38,557 bases of DNA. Origin: an uncultured Eubacteriales bacterium. GTDB taxonomy: Bacteria; Bacillota; Clostridia; Christensenellales; Aristaeellaceae. Position numbers and translations under genes: made by a program. Position 1 is the stretch's first letter; every line of letters starts with the position of its first letter. The notes beneath the pieces are model-generated. The model searched no databases. It saw only the letters and a program-made list of their open reading frames with translations, and was not told the DNA's origin. Of this stretch, positions 15,147 through 24,141 are shown piece after piece. Location of the stretch: the NCBI GenBank assembly GCA_902781945.1, contig CACZLE010000013.1:1-38557 (forward strand), given 5' to 3'.

Positions 15147-16322
15147 TCATTTCTGATTGGCGATGCCATCCGCGCTGTCGCACAGATGGAAGCTGTATTT
15201 TCCCTTCATCTCGGGATAGGCGGTCAGGTATTCCCTTTCCACGCGCTCCCGGATGAAGTCTGCCTTGGCGGGATCGATCAGCGCCATGCAGCAGCCCTTG
15301 AAGCCCGCGCCGCTGAACCGTCCGCCGTAGATGCCGTCGGTCTCGGTCATGATCTCGTACAGCCTGATCTGCTCCGGCGCGCCGGATTCCCAATTGTGGA
15401 TGCTGCTCCAGCCGGACTCGAAGGACAATTTGCCATAGGCCTCGATATCGCCCCGACGCCAGGCCTCCGCGCCGGCCTCCACCCGCTGGAATTCCGTATA
15501 CCAATGCTCGCATCGACGGGCCCAAGGCGCGGGCAGCCGATCCTTATAGGCCTGGTAGACGCTGAAGCTCACGTCCCGGGCGTTGGCCTGGTTGAATTTG
15601 CCATATTCAAAGCCGGAGAAGGCCTGCAGGGCATACACGCCCGCCCGCAGTTCGTCCACGCGCATGTTGTATTTGCTGCCTGCCAGGCTGTGCTCCAGGC
15701 CGGAGAAGAAAATGGCGATCTTGCAGGGCTTCATATCGGGATGCTGGGGGATCAATTCAAAGTGATTGTACTTGCAGTCCTGATACAAAAGATGATCCTT
15801 CTTGCTCAGCACCTCGCAGCTCTGGTCCAGGGTGCCCACGTTGACGCCCACATAGTTTTTCTCGGCGTCAAAGGCGATGTTGATCAGCTCCTGTGCGCCC
15901 AGCCTGATGCGGTTCACCTTGCACAGGGCGTCCAGGAAAGCCAGGATCACCGCCGCGGAGGAGCTTAGGCCGCCAATGGGCAGGCTGCCTTCGATGACGC
16001 CGCACAGGCCCATGGACAGGGAGTATTCCTTGGACAGCGCCCAGGTGGCGCCCCGCAGATAGTCCGCCCAGTCGCCGGTCTTGTCGCCGATCTCCCGGAT
16101 ATGCCACTGGGCGCGCTTGGGGAATTGGAGACTGGACATCTCGACGACGCCGTTGTGCTTGGGGCTGAAAGCGATATGGATGCCCTTGTCGATGGCGAAG
16201 CCTGTGATCTTGCCCAGGTTATGGTCGCTGTGCGCGCCGATGGGGCAGATGCGGTAGGGAGAAAAGGCGATGGCTTCGGGGTCGCGCTTGTAGATCTCAA
16301 AGAATTTTTCTTCGCAGAGCAT
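15147..16322 (-). CDS. GHMP kinase, galacturonokinase-like
   Basis: 391 aa, galactokinase-sized. Motif 1 reads SPYRICPIGAHSDHN (21-35), in place of the galactokinase R-V-N-x-I-G-E-H-x-D-Y. PYRICPxGAHxDH is the form I recall from plant galacturonokinase, as are LDQ-S (D166, catalytic base), the KYNMRVDE region and the RFSGAGFKGCC motif 3. The ATP loop GGLSSSAA (117-124) is intact. The predicted reaction is galacturonate plus ATP to galacturonate-1-phosphate; the galactose kinase alternative is less likely because the sugar-binding motif differs. It follows the dehydrogenase gene by only 2 nt, with AGGAGGG overlapping that gene's stop. Neighbours supply the nucleotidyl transfer and the C4 epimerisation. 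Confidence 0.8.
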   Translation of the reverse strand: MLCEEKFFEIYKRDPEAIAFSPYRICPIGAHSDHNLGKITGFAIDKGIHIAFSPKHNGVVEMSSLQFPKRAQWHIREIGDKTGDWADYLRGATWALSKEYSLSMGLCGVIEGSLPIGGLSSSAAVILAFLDALCKVNRIRLGAQELINIAFDAEKNYVGVNVGTLDQSCEVLSKKDHLLYQDCKYNHFELIPQHPDMKPCKIAIFFSGLEHSLAGSKYNMRVDELRAGVYALQAFSGFEYGKFNQANARDVSFSVYQAYKDRLPAPWARRCEHWYTEFQRVEAGAEAWRRGDIEAYGKLSFESGWSSIHNWESGAPEQIRLYEIMTETDGIYGGRFSGAGFKGCCMALIDPAKADFIRERVEREYLTAYPEMKGKYSFHLCDSADGIANQK

Positions 16323-16324
16323 GT

Positions 16325-17824
16325 TTAGTCCCTCCTGAACAGGTCTCTGGTATAGACCTTCTCCTGCACGTCGTCCAGGATCGGGTCATAGCGGTTGGCG
16401 ATGATGCAGCCGCACAGCTTTTTGAATTGCTCCATGTCGTTGACCACCAGGCTGCCAAAGAAGGTGCTGCCGTTTTCCAGGGTGGGCTCGTAGATCACCA
16501 CGGTGGCGCCCTTGGCCTTGATGCGCTTCATGACGCCCTGGATGCTGCTCTGGCGGAAGTTGTCGCTGTTGCTTTTCATGGTCAGACGGTAGATGCCCAC
16601 GGTGACGTTTTTTTCGCGCCCGCTGGAGAAGCCGTCGTCGGTATAGCTGTAATATTGGGCCATTTGCAGCACGCGGTCCGCGATGAAGTCCTTGCGGGTG
16701 CGGTTGCTTTCCACGATGGCGTGAATCAGGTTCTGGGGCACGTCCTGATAGTTGGCCAGCAGCTGCTTGGTGTCCTTGGGCAGGCAATAGCCGCCGTAGC
16801 CGAAGGAGGGGTTGTTGTAATAGTCGCCCACCCGGGGGTCCAGGCAGATGCCCTTGATGATTTCGGCGGTGTTCAGCCCCTTGACCTCGGCGTAGGTGTC
16901 CAGCTCGTTAAAGAAGCTGACGCGCAGGGCCAGATAGGTGTTGACGAACAGCTTGGTGGCTTCCGCCTCGGTGTAGCCCATGAACAGGGTCTCCACGGGA
17001 TTTTTCACAGCGCCCTGCTGGAGGAGACCGGCGAAGACGCGGGCGGCGTCCCGGGTCCTGTCATCGCAGCCCACGATGATGCGGCTTGGATACAGGTTGT
17101 CGTAGAGGGCCTTCGATTCGCGCAGGAATTCCGGGCTGAAAATGATGTTGTCCATGCCCGTCTTCTCCCGGATGGAGGCGGTATAGCCCACGGGGATGGT
17201 GGATTTGATGACGATGGTGGGCTTGGTCTCGCGGCTGGCCGTAGCGTCGCGGATGATGGAAAGCACGCTTTCCACGGCGGAGCAGTCAAAGAAGTTCAGC
17301 CGGGGATCATAGTTGGTGGGGGCGGCGATGATGATATAGTCCGCCTCCCGATAGGCGCTCGCGCCGTCCAGTGTGGCGGTGAGGCGCAGCTCCCGCCTGC
17401 CCTTCTTGGCTTCCTCCAGATACTTTTCGATATATTCATCCTGGATGGGGGAAACGCGGCGGTTGATCTTGTCCACCTTGTCCGGGATGATATCGATGGC
17501 CGTCACGGGGTTGTGCTGGGCCAGCAGCACGGCCAGGGACAGGCCCACGTAGCCCGTGCCCGCCACGGCGATCTTATAGGGATGCTCAATGAGGATGCTG
17601 GCGGTGGCGGCAGCGTCCACAAACAGGTCCGTGGGCTCAAAGCCCAGGGCCTCGCCCAGGGCCTGCAGCTGATCCACCGAGGGCGTATAATCCATGGATT
17701 CCAGCCGGGACAGGATGGCCCGGTTCATGCCCGTGATCTGGGCCAGTTGTGCCTGGGTGAGTTTTTTAGCCTTACGGCGGGAGGTCACGGTATCGGCCAG
17801 CAATTGCAGGGAGAGCTTCTTCAT
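16325..17824 (-). CDS. ugd: UDP-glucose 6-dehydrogenase with N-terminal XRE helix-turn-helix
   Basis: 499 aa, about 100 more than stand-alone Ugd. Residues 9-65 are an XRE/HTH_3 DNA-binding domain ([20 protein letters not shown], then [25 protein letters not shown]). After a short linker, a complete nucleotide-sugar dehydrogenase starts at [17 protein letters not shown] (NAD motif). [17 protein letters not shown] and [17 protein letters not shown], with catalytic Cys347, match the E. coli-type UDP-glucose dehydrogenase. It oxidises UDP-glucose to UDP-glucuronate. Start: ATG at 17824 with AGGAGG 5 nt upstream; a longer open frame to 17884 has no SD. As the first gene of the operon, the HTH suggests that the enzyme binds its own promoter region. 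Confidence 0.92.
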   Translation of the reverse strand: MKKLSLQLLADTVTSRRKAKKLTQAQLAQITGMNRAILSRLESMDYTPSVDQLQALGEALGFEPTDLFVDAAATASILIEHPYKIAVAGTGYVGLSLAVLLAQHNPVTAIDIIPDKVDKINRRVSPIQDEYIEKYLEEAKKGRRELRLTATLDGASAYREADYIIIAAPTNYDPRLNFFDCSAVESVLSIIRDATASRETKPTIVIKSTIPVGYTASIREKTGMDNIIFSPEFLRESKALYDNLYPSRIIVGCDDRTRDAARVFAGLLQQGAVKNPVETLFMGYTEAEATKLFVNTYLALRVSFFNELDTYAEVKGLNTAEIIKGICLDPRVGDYYNNPSFGYGGYCLPKDTKQLLANYQDVPQNLIHAIVESNRTRKDFIADRVLQMAQYYSYTDDGFSSGREKNVTVGIYRLTMKSNSDNFRQSSIQGVMKRIKAKGATVVIYEPTLENGSTFFGSLVVNDMEQFKKLCGCIIANRYDPILDDVQEKVYTRDLFRRD

Positions 17825-17883
17825 GGGATCCTCCTTGGGGCGGATGTTGTTTAAAACAGTAAAACGCGCCTGAAAACAAAGCA

Positions 17884-17913
17884 ATCATAGCAAACAAGAA
17901 AGAAACGCGTCAA
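17884..17913 (-). promoter_or_regulatory. Promoter of the uronate nucleotide-sugar operon
   Basis: Minus strand TTGACG (17913-17908), 18-nt spacer, TATGAT (17889-17884). Between it and the gene there are three GTTTT repeats, and just upstream an AAAACG-TC-CGTTTT dyad (17919-17932). Either could be the site bound by the HTH of the first gene product. Confidence 0.7.
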
Positions 17914-18049
17914 GGGAAAAAACGTCCGTTTTCAATGAAAATTCAGGGAAATTTCCGATTTTGGCCAAAGATTGTAAATCCGTGCCGTTTTAAATAACAA
18001 ATCAATGGCCTGTTACGATGGACAACATACAAAACTGTGTATAAACCGC

Positions 18050-18078
18050 TTGGAAAAAACGCCCGCATGTGGTATACT
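18050..18078 (+). promoter_or_regulatory. Promoter of glgB
   Basis: TTGGAA (18050-18055), 17-nt spacer, TATACT (18073-18078), 36 nt before the glgB ATG. It is divergent from the nucleotide-sugar operon promoter 137 nt away. The remaining part of the 289-nt gap holds no gene. Confidence 0.75.
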
Positions 18079-18113
18079 GATACTAACGAATAAACCCAAA
18101 GGAGCGAGAAGCC

Positions 18114-20096
18114 ATGTATCATATCCTGGAAAAATTCCCAGATTTGCAGCCCTATGAGGGCGATTTCAACCTTCGCATGGATCGCTATCAGGGCAAATTG
18201 CGTCAGCTGGCGGGGGATGGGAGTCTGAGGGACTTTGCCAACGCCCACAGCTATTTCGGCTTTCATCATCAGCCGGACGGCTGGGTCTACCGCGAGTGGG
18301 CCCCCGGCGCGGACGAAGTCTATCTGACCGGCGATTTCAACGACTGGCATTGGACAGATACGCCCCTGCACCGCGCCGATAACGGCAATTGGGAGCTGTT
18401 CCTGCCGGGGGATACCCTGCGCCAGGGCAGCCGGGTGATCACCATCGTGCGCAATAGGGACCGCCTCACCCAGCATATCCCGCTCTACGCCAAGCGCGTC
18501 ACCCAGGACTGGGTGCATCAGAGCTGGTGCTGCGAGGTGTGGGACGATTTGGAGCCCTATCCCTGGACGGACGGGGATTTCCGCAGCGACGAGCCGCCGC
18601 TGATCTATGAGGCCCATATCGGCATGGCCAGCGAGGATCACCGCATCGCCACCTATCGGGAGTTTGCCGACAACGTGCTGCCCCACGTGCAGGATCTGGG
18701 GTACAACACCATCCAGCTCATGGCCATCATGGAGCATCCCTTCTACGGCTCCTTCGGCTATCAGGTGAGCAGCTTCTATGCGGCCTCCAGCCGCTTCGGC
18801 TATCCGGACGACCTCAAATACCTGGTCAACAAGGCCCATGAGATGGGCATCCGCGTGCTGCTGGACGTGGTGCATTCCCACGCGGTGGGCAACACCCTGG
18901 AGGGCATCAACCTCTTTGACGGCACCTCCTATCAGTTCTTCCATGACGGAGCCAAGGGCGATCATCCCGCCTGGGGCACCAAGTGCTTCAATTACGATAA
19001 GCCCGAGGTGCTGCATTTCCTGCTGAGCAACCTCAAGTTCTGGATGGAGGAATACCATTTCGACGGCTTCCGCTTTGACGGCGTTACCTCCATGCTCTAT
19101 CACGATCACGCCCTGGGCACCAATTTCACGGGCCTGCCCATGTATTTCACCATGAATACCGACGTGGAAGCCATCACCTATCTGCAATTGGCCAACGTGC
19201 TCATCCGCCAGGTCAATCCCCGGGCCATGACCATCGCCGAGGATATGAGCGGCATGCCCGGCATGTGCGAACCGGTGGCAGACGGCGGCATCGGCTTTGA
19301 TTACCGCCTGGCCATGGGCATTCCCGATCTGTGGATCAAGTACGCCAAGGAACGCCGGGACGAGGACTGGGACCTGGATCAGCTGTGGCGGGAGTTGACC
19401 TTCCGAAATGCCGGTACCGTGGCCTATGTGGAAAGCCACGATCAGGCGCTGGTGGGGGACAAGACCATGATGTTCCGCTTCGCCGACGCCGCCATGTATG
19501 ATCAGATGGGCAAGGATTGCCATACCGGCGTCATTGACCGCGCCGTGGCCCTGCACAAGATGATCCGCCTGCTCACCATGGCCGCGGGCGGCAACGGCTA
19601 CCTGACCTTCATGGGAAATGAGTTCGGCCATCCCGAATGGATCGATTTCCCGCGGCCCGGCAACGGTAACAGCTTCCAGTATTGCCGCCGCCAGTGGAGC
19701 CTGATGTACAATCCTGACCTCAAATACGGCGCACTCAACGCCTTTGACCGCGACATGATCCGCACCGCCAAGGCCTATCACATCTTCGACGAGGGGTGGC
19801 CCCGCCTGCGCTGGATCCATCAGGACGATCACGTCATCGCCTTCGAGCGGGGCGATCTGCTGTTTGTGTTCAATTTCTCCCCGGACCGCAGCTATACCGA
19901 TTACGCCATCCCCGTCAGCCATGGCGAGGATTATCGGGTGCTGTTCTCCTCGGACGATTACACCTACGACGGCTATGGCCGCGTGAACCGCGAGCCCATC
20001 AGCGCCTGCATCCCCGGCGTGGAGGGCAACAATCTGCGGCTGTATCTGCCCGCCCGCACCTGCTCCGTGCTGTGCCCGGTGAGCTGCATCAAGTAA
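18114..20096 (+). CDS. glgB: 1,4-alpha-glucan branching enzyme
   Basis: 660 aa. Makes the alpha-1,6 branches of glycogen in the cytosol. Order: an N-terminal CBM48-like sheet (about residues 55-130, YREWAPGADEVYLTGDFNDW), the GH13 catalytic barrel, then a C-terminal sheet (about 565-660). The catalytic residues are visible: nucleophile D322 (FDGFRFDGVTSM), acid/base E376 (TIAEDMSG) and D443 (VESHDQ). The sequence around GNEFGHPEWIDFPRPGN and the QYCRRQWSL segment follows the eukaryotic/Bacteroidetes-like GH13_8 type rather than the E. coli-like GH13_9 type. SD AAAGGAG precedes the ATG. No other glycogen gene lies in the window, so it is a stand-alone glgB with its own promoter and terminator. 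Confidence 0.96.
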   Translation: MYHILEKFPDLQPYEGDFNLRMDRYQGKLRQLAGDGSLRDFANAHSYFGFHHQPDGWVYREWAPGADEVYLTGDFNDWHWTDTPLHRADNGNWELFLPGDTLRQGSRVITIVRNRDRLTQHIPLYAKRVTQDWVHQSWCCEVWDDLEPYPWTDGDFRSDEPPLIYEAHIGMASEDHRIATYREFADNVLPHVQDLGYNTIQLMAIMEHPFYGSFGYQVSSFYAASSRFGYPDDLKYLVNKAHEMGIRVLLDVVHSHAVGNTLEGINLFDGTSYQFFHDGAKGDHPAWGTKCFNYDKPEVLHFLLSNLKFWMEEYHFDGFRFDGVTSMLYHDHALGTNFTGLPMYFTMNTDVEAITYLQLANVLIRQVNPRAMTIAEDMSGMPGMCEPVADGGIGFDYRLAMGIPDLWIKYAKERRDEDWDLDQLWRELTFRNAGTVAYVESHDQALVGDKTMMFRFADAAMYDQMGKDCHTGVIDRAVALHKMIRLLTMAAGGNGYLTFMGNEFGHPEWIDFPRPGNGNSFQYCRRQWSLMYNPDLKYGALNAFDRDMIRTAKAYHIFDEGWPRLRWIHQDDHVIAFERGDLLFVFNFSPDRSYTDYAIPVSHGEDYRVLFSSDDYTYDGYGRVNREPISACIPGVEGNNLRLYLPARTCSVLCPVSCIK

Positions 20097-20113
20097 ACAT
20101 TGCTTATATAATA

Positions 20114-20146
20114 AATCCCGGCGGCCTGACCGTCGGGATTTTGCTG
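20114..20146. terminator. Bidirectional terminator between glgB and the RsmF-like gene
   Basis: Stem AATCCCGGCGG (20114-20124) / CCGTCGGGATT (20130-20140) with one G-T wobble and a 5-nt loop, followed by TT on the plus strand. On the minus strand it is followed by a TTTATTAT stretch, so it serves both convergent genes. Confidence 0.85.
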
Positions 20147-20165
20147 TGTGCCGGGCATGGCACAA

Positions 20166-21464
20166 TTATTTTCGCAGCCCTTTGGGGTAATGGTTCTTCA
20201 TCTGCCCGTTGCTGGCCTTGCCAAAACCCAGGCAGAAACCCTGATGGGTGATGGCGTAAAAACCGGACAGCATTTCATTGCAGTCCAGCGTATCCCCGTG
20301 TTGGTAGGCCATGGCCTGCTGATCGTCCACTTCATATGTCCGCCCGCAGTCCGCAGCCAAAGCCAGAGCATGATCGGGAAAGAATTTTTTCCCCCGCATC
20401 TCTCCCAGATGCAGCCCCATCCGCAATACGCGGATGCCGTTCAGGGGCGGCAGATCCTCCGGCACGCGGTACAGGCGGTCTCCCTGCTGGCGATTGGGCA
20501 GTATTTCGCAGCCAATCTGCTTTGCAAAGGATTGATATGTGGTTAAGGCGTTTTTCTGCGGGGAGGAAAGCGGATGGCTTGATACGGAGGGTGCTTTTCC
20601 ATCCTCCTTTTCCAGCAGCGCCACAAAGTGCCCTTCTCCCGGAAAGCGGTGGGGCCACAGATGGAGCATGCCGTCAGGCGCTTCCGGCAGACCAGAAACG
20701 CGAATGGGGAGCAGGTGAAATTCCGGAAATTCCGAAAGGAACGCCTGTACCGTTCCTTCATTTTCAATATTGTTGAAGGTGCAGGTGCTGAACACCATGC
20801 GCCCGCCGGGACGCAGCATGTTCGCGGCGGCGTGCAGGATCTCCATTTGCCGCTCGTGGCACCGCCGCGGCGCGTTTTCATCCCATTCGGCACGGGTCTC
20901 GGGATGGCGGCGGAACATGCCTTCCCCGGAACAGGGGGCGTCCACCAGGATCTTGTCAAAATACCCGGGCCACGCCGCTGCCAATTGATCGGGATAGGCG
21001 CAGGTGACAAGGGCGTTGCCGATGCCCATGCGCTCGATATTGCGGGATAAAATCTGCGCGCGGTTGGGGATGGGCTCGTTGGATACCAGCAAATGAAGGT
21101 TTGCAGCCATGGCCAGCTGTGTGCTCTTGCCGCCGGGAGCGGCACACAGGTCCAGCACTTTGTCCCCGTCCCGGGGCTGCAAAACCGCCGCCGCGGCCAT
21201 GGCAGAGGGCTCCTGGATGTAATATGCCCCCGCCTCGTGCAATGGCAGGCTGCCCGCCTGGGACGCGGCGGACAGATAATAGCCGTTGCGGGCGTAGGGG
21301 ATAACCCCGGTCAGATCCGCCTGTGGCAGCATGATCCGCTGGTCCCGAAACCGGATGCCCCGCAAGGAAGGCTCCTGATAGGACGCAAAAAAAGCATCTG
21401 CGTCCTCCTGCATAAGAGAACGCATCTGCTTGATAAAGGCGGCGGGAAGGGGAAAATCACACAT
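20166..21464 (-). CDS. RsmF-like 16S/23S rRNA m5C methyltransferase (NOL1/NOP2/Sun family)
   Basis: 432 aa. SAM-dependent RNA cytosine-5 methyltransferase. The SAM-binding motif is VLDLCAAPGGKSTQLA (104-119). The two catalytic cysteines are C178 in VDAPCSGEG and C228 in STCTF, as in RsmB/RsmF. The region about 300-430 matches the RsmF C-terminal layout, ending in GFGKASNGQMKNHYPKGLRK. The exact target base is not deducible; an rRNA substrate is the family expectation. It is the last gene of the cdaA operon and overlaps the upstream membrane-protein gene by 8 nt, with GAGGAGG inside that gene. Confidence 0.9.
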   Translation of the reverse strand: MCDFPLPAAFIKQMRSLMQEDADAFFASYQEPSLRGIRFRDQRIMLPQADLTGVIPYARNGYYLSAASQAGSLPLHEAGAYYIQEPSAMAAAAVLQPRDGDKVLDLCAAPGGKSTQLAMAANLHLLVSNEPIPNRAQILSRNIERMGIGNALVTCAYPDQLAAAWPGYFDKILVDAPCSGEGMFRRHPETRAEWDENAPRRCHERQMEILHAAANMLRPGGRMVFSTCTFNNIENEGTVQAFLSEFPEFHLLPIRVSGLPEAPDGMLHLWPHRFPGEGHFVALLEKEDGKAPSVSSHPLSSPQKNALTTYQSFAKQIGCEILPNRQQGDRLYRVPEDLPPLNGIRVLRMGLHLGEMRGKKFFPDHALALAADCGRTYEVDDQQAMAYQHGDTLDCNEMLSGFYAITHQGFCLGFGKASNGQMKNHYPKGLRK

Positions 21465-22086
21465 GACGGAAGACGTCCTCCTCCTGCTCGGGATTCTGCG
21501 GCTCGGACGCGGGATAGACAGCCTCGTGGAAGGCGTCCCGGGCGTCGATGATTTCGGCGGTATGGCGTTCGGGCAAGCGGAGCCGCCCGGTCAGGACAAA
21601 GCGCTTGCTGTGCCGGTCACTGCGCCGCCGCCTCTCCTCCGGCAATTGATCCACGCCGGGCAATTGGGAATAGTCAAATTCCTCCTGCGCGGGAGCAGGC
21701 TCCGCCAGATAGGTCTCCAGCGTTTCTTCGGACATGGTCTCGCTGGTGGTCAGATCAGGGATCGGGGTATCGGCAAAGTTGAAGTCCGGCAGGGCCGTGT
21801 CAAAGCCCTGGCTGAACTGGATATCCTCCTCCGTCTCCTCGTCCCGGTCCATCAGCCGCCGCAGCCGCGTGCGCCACACATATTGGGGCCGCCAGCGCAG
21901 AATGTATACCACGGCATCCAAAGTAAGGCCGGCAAGCAGCAGAATGACGGCCAGGGAAAGCCAATGGCGGCTCAGCCAGGGGAGAAGGCCTGCGTCATTG
22001 CCCTGAAACATGGATAAAACGCCGCTGAACAGCGAGCGCATCCACCCCAGCAGGGCATGCAGCAGAGAATTGGAAAGGTTGTTCAT
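21457..22086 (-). CDS. Hypothetical single-pass membrane protein in the c-di-AMP operon
   Basis: 209 aa, not recognised. Residues 1-40 are amphipathic or hydrophobic (LLHALLGWMRSLFSGVLSMF). A clear membrane helix follows at about 42-63 (HWLSLAVILLLAGLTLDAVVYIL), then a basic stop-transfer segment (RWRPQYVWRTRLRRLMDR). The rest is a low-complexity, strongly acidic and proline-rich cytosolic tail with a basic patch at 155-170 (RRRRSDRHSKR). It starts 3 nt after cdaR and overlaps the RsmF-like gene by 8 nt, so it is cotranscribed and probably translationally coupled. In many Bacillota glmM follows cdaR; here this gene occupies that place. It may be a partner of CdaA/CdaR, but that is inference from position only. 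Confidence 0.75.
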   Translation of the reverse strand: MNNLSNSLLHALLGWMRSLFSGVLSMFQGNDAGLLPWLSRHWLSLAVILLLAGLTLDAVVYILRWRPQYVWRTRLRRLMDRDEETEEDIQFSQGFDTALPDFNFADTPIPDLTTSETMSEETLETYLAEPAPAQEEFDYSQLPGVDQLPEERRRRSDRHSKRFVLTGRLRLPERHTAEIIDARDAFHEAVYPASEPQNPEQEEDVFRHV

Positions 22087-22089
22087 GGC

Positions 22090-23124
22090 TTATTTCGGGG
22101 CGATCTCGATGGTGATCATCACGGTATCGTTGCTGACGTAGACCACGTCGGCGGGCTTGTTCAGCGCCACGTTGCGGGTGATGGTGGTGGACAAGTCAGT
22201 TACGTCGATGGGCTGATCCACAAATTCCGCCAGGTGCAGCTCATTGAGGGCGCTGATGTAGGCCTGCTTTCCGGCCACGGTGACCGTCGCCGGTTCGGCG
22301 GATACGCGCCGGATGGAATAGCCCGACTGGGGAACGCCCGTCACCAGATCGGCAGTATTGACCACCAGGGACTTGGCGGGATACAGCGTTTGAGAGACGG
22401 TGATGCTGTCCAGGGAAACGGACTGGCTGGTCACGTCGATCAGCGCGCTGTCGATCTCGTTGCCGCTGGCATCCACCAGGCGGAAGGGCGCGGCGGTACG
22501 CTCCTGGCCCGCTTCGGCGGTCAGGGTGGACAGATCATAATCCGCGATGCAGCGCACCACCTTGTCCACCTGGGAGCTGGGGCCGGAAACCACCACGAAG
22601 GAGGGGTCCACCTGGGCGTCCCCGCCATAAAAGCCCGCCGGGACCTCCCCCGTGGTGCTCAACCGCACGGGGATGCGGCTGCGGGACACGTATTCCTCCA
22701 CCTGTACGGTGATGCTCTCCACGCTGATCTCGGTCACGGTGCCGTAGGTGCTGGAGCTGCTGGAGAGCACCTGCAGGGTCTGTTCGCCCGGTTCCCGGAT
22801 GCGGGAGAGATCCACGCGCAGATTATAGTTTCCGGCGGTCACGGTATTGTAGTTTTTCTGCGGCACGTCCACATACAGACGGACGGCGGGCAGATCGTCC
22901 AGGCCGCTGACGATGATAAAGCCGTTTCGCCGCAGGGCGTCGGCGTTGACCACGCTGATGGGCACGTCGGTGAACACTTTTTCGCGGGAAAGGGTGTCGT
23001 CCTGGGTGATCAGGCCGCTCCACAGGCAGATGGCCAGGACCAGGGACAAGAGTTTCAGGGGCCAATTGTTGGTGAGGAGGAATAACAATTTGCTGAACAG
23101 GCGCTTAAAATCAATTTTTTTCAT
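22090..23124 (-). CDS. cdaR: CdaR (YbbR) regulator of diadenylate cyclase
   Basis: 344 aa. Membrane-anchored regulator of CdaA. One N-terminal membrane helix (residues about 22-42, WPLKLLSLVLAICLWSGLI) is followed by extracytoplasmic YbbR repeats (about 45-340): VPISVVNADAL at the start of the first, then VPVRLSTTGEVPAGFYGG-like and IDVTDLSTTITRNVAL-like strands in later copies. It overlaps cdaA by 14 nt, with AAAGGAG in the overlap, and the next gene starts 3 nt after its stop. Order and spacing are those of the conserved cdaA-cdaR pair. Confidence 0.93.
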   Translation of the reverse strand: MKKIDFKRLFSKLLFLLTNNWPLKLLSLVLAICLWSGLITQDDTLSREKVFTDVPISVVNADALRRNGFIIVSGLDDLPAVRLYVDVPQKNYNTVTAGNYNLRVDLSRIREPGEQTLQVLSSSSSTYGTVTEISVESITVQVEEYVSRSRIPVRLSTTGEVPAGFYGGDAQVDPSFVVVSGPSSQVDKVVRCIADYDLSTLTAEAGQERTAAPFRLVDASGNEIDSALIDVTSQSVSLDSITVSQTLYPAKSLVVNTADLVTGVPQSGYSIRRVSAEPATVTVAGKQAYISALNELHLAEFVDQPIDVTDLSTTITRNVALNKPADVVYVSNDTVMITIEIAPK

Positions 23125-23974
23125 TGCTCAGCGCTCCTTTCAGCCAGTCGCGCAGACGGGTGAACAGGGAAGCCTGCGGCTGATGATACATGGAAGAGAG
23201 AATATCGGTGATGGCGGCGGCGTCCAGATGGCGGATCAGCTTGCCGTCCCGGGCCATGCTGATGACGCCGGTTTCCTCGCTGACGATGAGCACGATGGCG
23301 TCCGTGGTCTCGCTGATGCCAATGGCCGCCCGGTGCCGGGTGCCCAGGTCACGGGTGATGGCGCTGGATTCGCTCAGGGTGGACAGCATGCAGGAGGCGC
23401 TCATGATGCGGTTGCCGCGGATGATCACCGCGCCGTCATGCAGGGGCGTGTTGGGCTCAAAGATGTTTTCCAGCAGGGGAGCGGAGATGTCGCTGTTCAG
23501 TTGGGTGCCGGTCTCGATCACGTCCTTGAGGCCGGTGCGCTGCTCAAAAACGATCAGCGCGCCCACCCGGCGGCGGGACAGGTTGAGCAGGCATTGGGTG
23601 ATCTCGCTGACGATGCGTCCGTTGTCCTCGTCGGCGGTTTGCAGGGTGCGTTCCCGCTTGGCTCCGCGGCCCAGCTGCTCCAGGATGCGGCGCAGTTCCG
23701 GCTGAAACAGGATCACCAGCACCACCACAACGTTATTTACGATCAGATTCAGCACCCAGGTCAGGGCGGTGAGTCCCAGGATATCCGAGAGTAAACATCC
23801 CATGATCAGGATGATGAAGCCCTTCATCACGTCGCTGGCCCGCGTCTCCCGCGTCAGCATGATCAACTGATAGAGCAGCACGGCGACGATCAATATATCT
23901 AAAATATCGTTCAGCTGTGGACGATTGATTATATTCCAGAAAAACATCTTCATCTGGTCGAAAAAGTTTGTCAA
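23111..23974 (-). CDS. cdaA: Diadenylate cyclase CdaA
   Basis: 287 aa. Makes c-di-AMP from two ATP. Three N-terminal membrane helices lie at about residues 21-40, 50-65 and 68-90. The cytosolic DAC domain covers about 95-265, with its active-site motifs D180-G181-A182 (LHDGAVII) and R213-H214-R215 (GTRHRAA). The start is a TTG at 23974, with AAGGTG 8 nt upstream; the next in-frame ATG (residue 8) would also be possible but lacks a SD. It heads the operon cdaA-cdaR-unknown-RsmF-like, behind a near-consensus promoter. Confidence 0.95.
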   Translation of the reverse strand: MTNFFDQMKMFFWNIINRPQLNDILDILIVAVLLYQLIMLTRETRASDVMKGFIILIMGCLLSDILGLTALTWVLNLIVNNVVVVLVILFQPELRRILEQLGRGAKRERTLQTADEDNGRIVSEITQCLLNLSRRRVGALIVFEQRTGLKDVIETGTQLNSDISAPLLENIFEPNTPLHDGAVIIRGNRIMSASCMLSTLSESSAITRDLGTRHRAAIGISETTDAIVLIVSEETGVISMARDGKLIRHLDAAAITDILSSMYHQPQASLFTRLRDWLKGALSNEKN

Positions 23975-24009
23975 AGCCGCATCACCTTCGCTTTCAAGCT
24001 GTACACTTT

Positions 24010-24038
24010 ATTATAACAAGTTTTAATCCTTTTGTTAA
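24010..24038 (-). promoter_or_regulatory. Promoter of the cdaA operon
   Basis: Minus strand TTAACA (24038-24033), 17-nt spacer, TATAAT (24015-24010), 36 nt before the TTG start. It is divergent from the radC promoter. Confidence 0.75.
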
Positions 24039-24081
24039 GTAGATAAAACGATTGTTACGAAAAAAAGATTCTAAAGTTTTT

Positions 24082-24111
24082 ATGACAAAAATATATAAGG
24101 TATGATATAAT
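24082..24111 (+). promoter_or_regulatory. Promoter of radC
   Basis: ATGACA (24082-24087), 18-nt spacer, TATAAT (24106-24111), 30 nt before the ATG. GAGGAG stands 5 nt before the start. Confidence 0.6.
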
Positions 24112-24141
24112 ACCCCAAAAAGCAGGAAGGCGAGGAGAACC

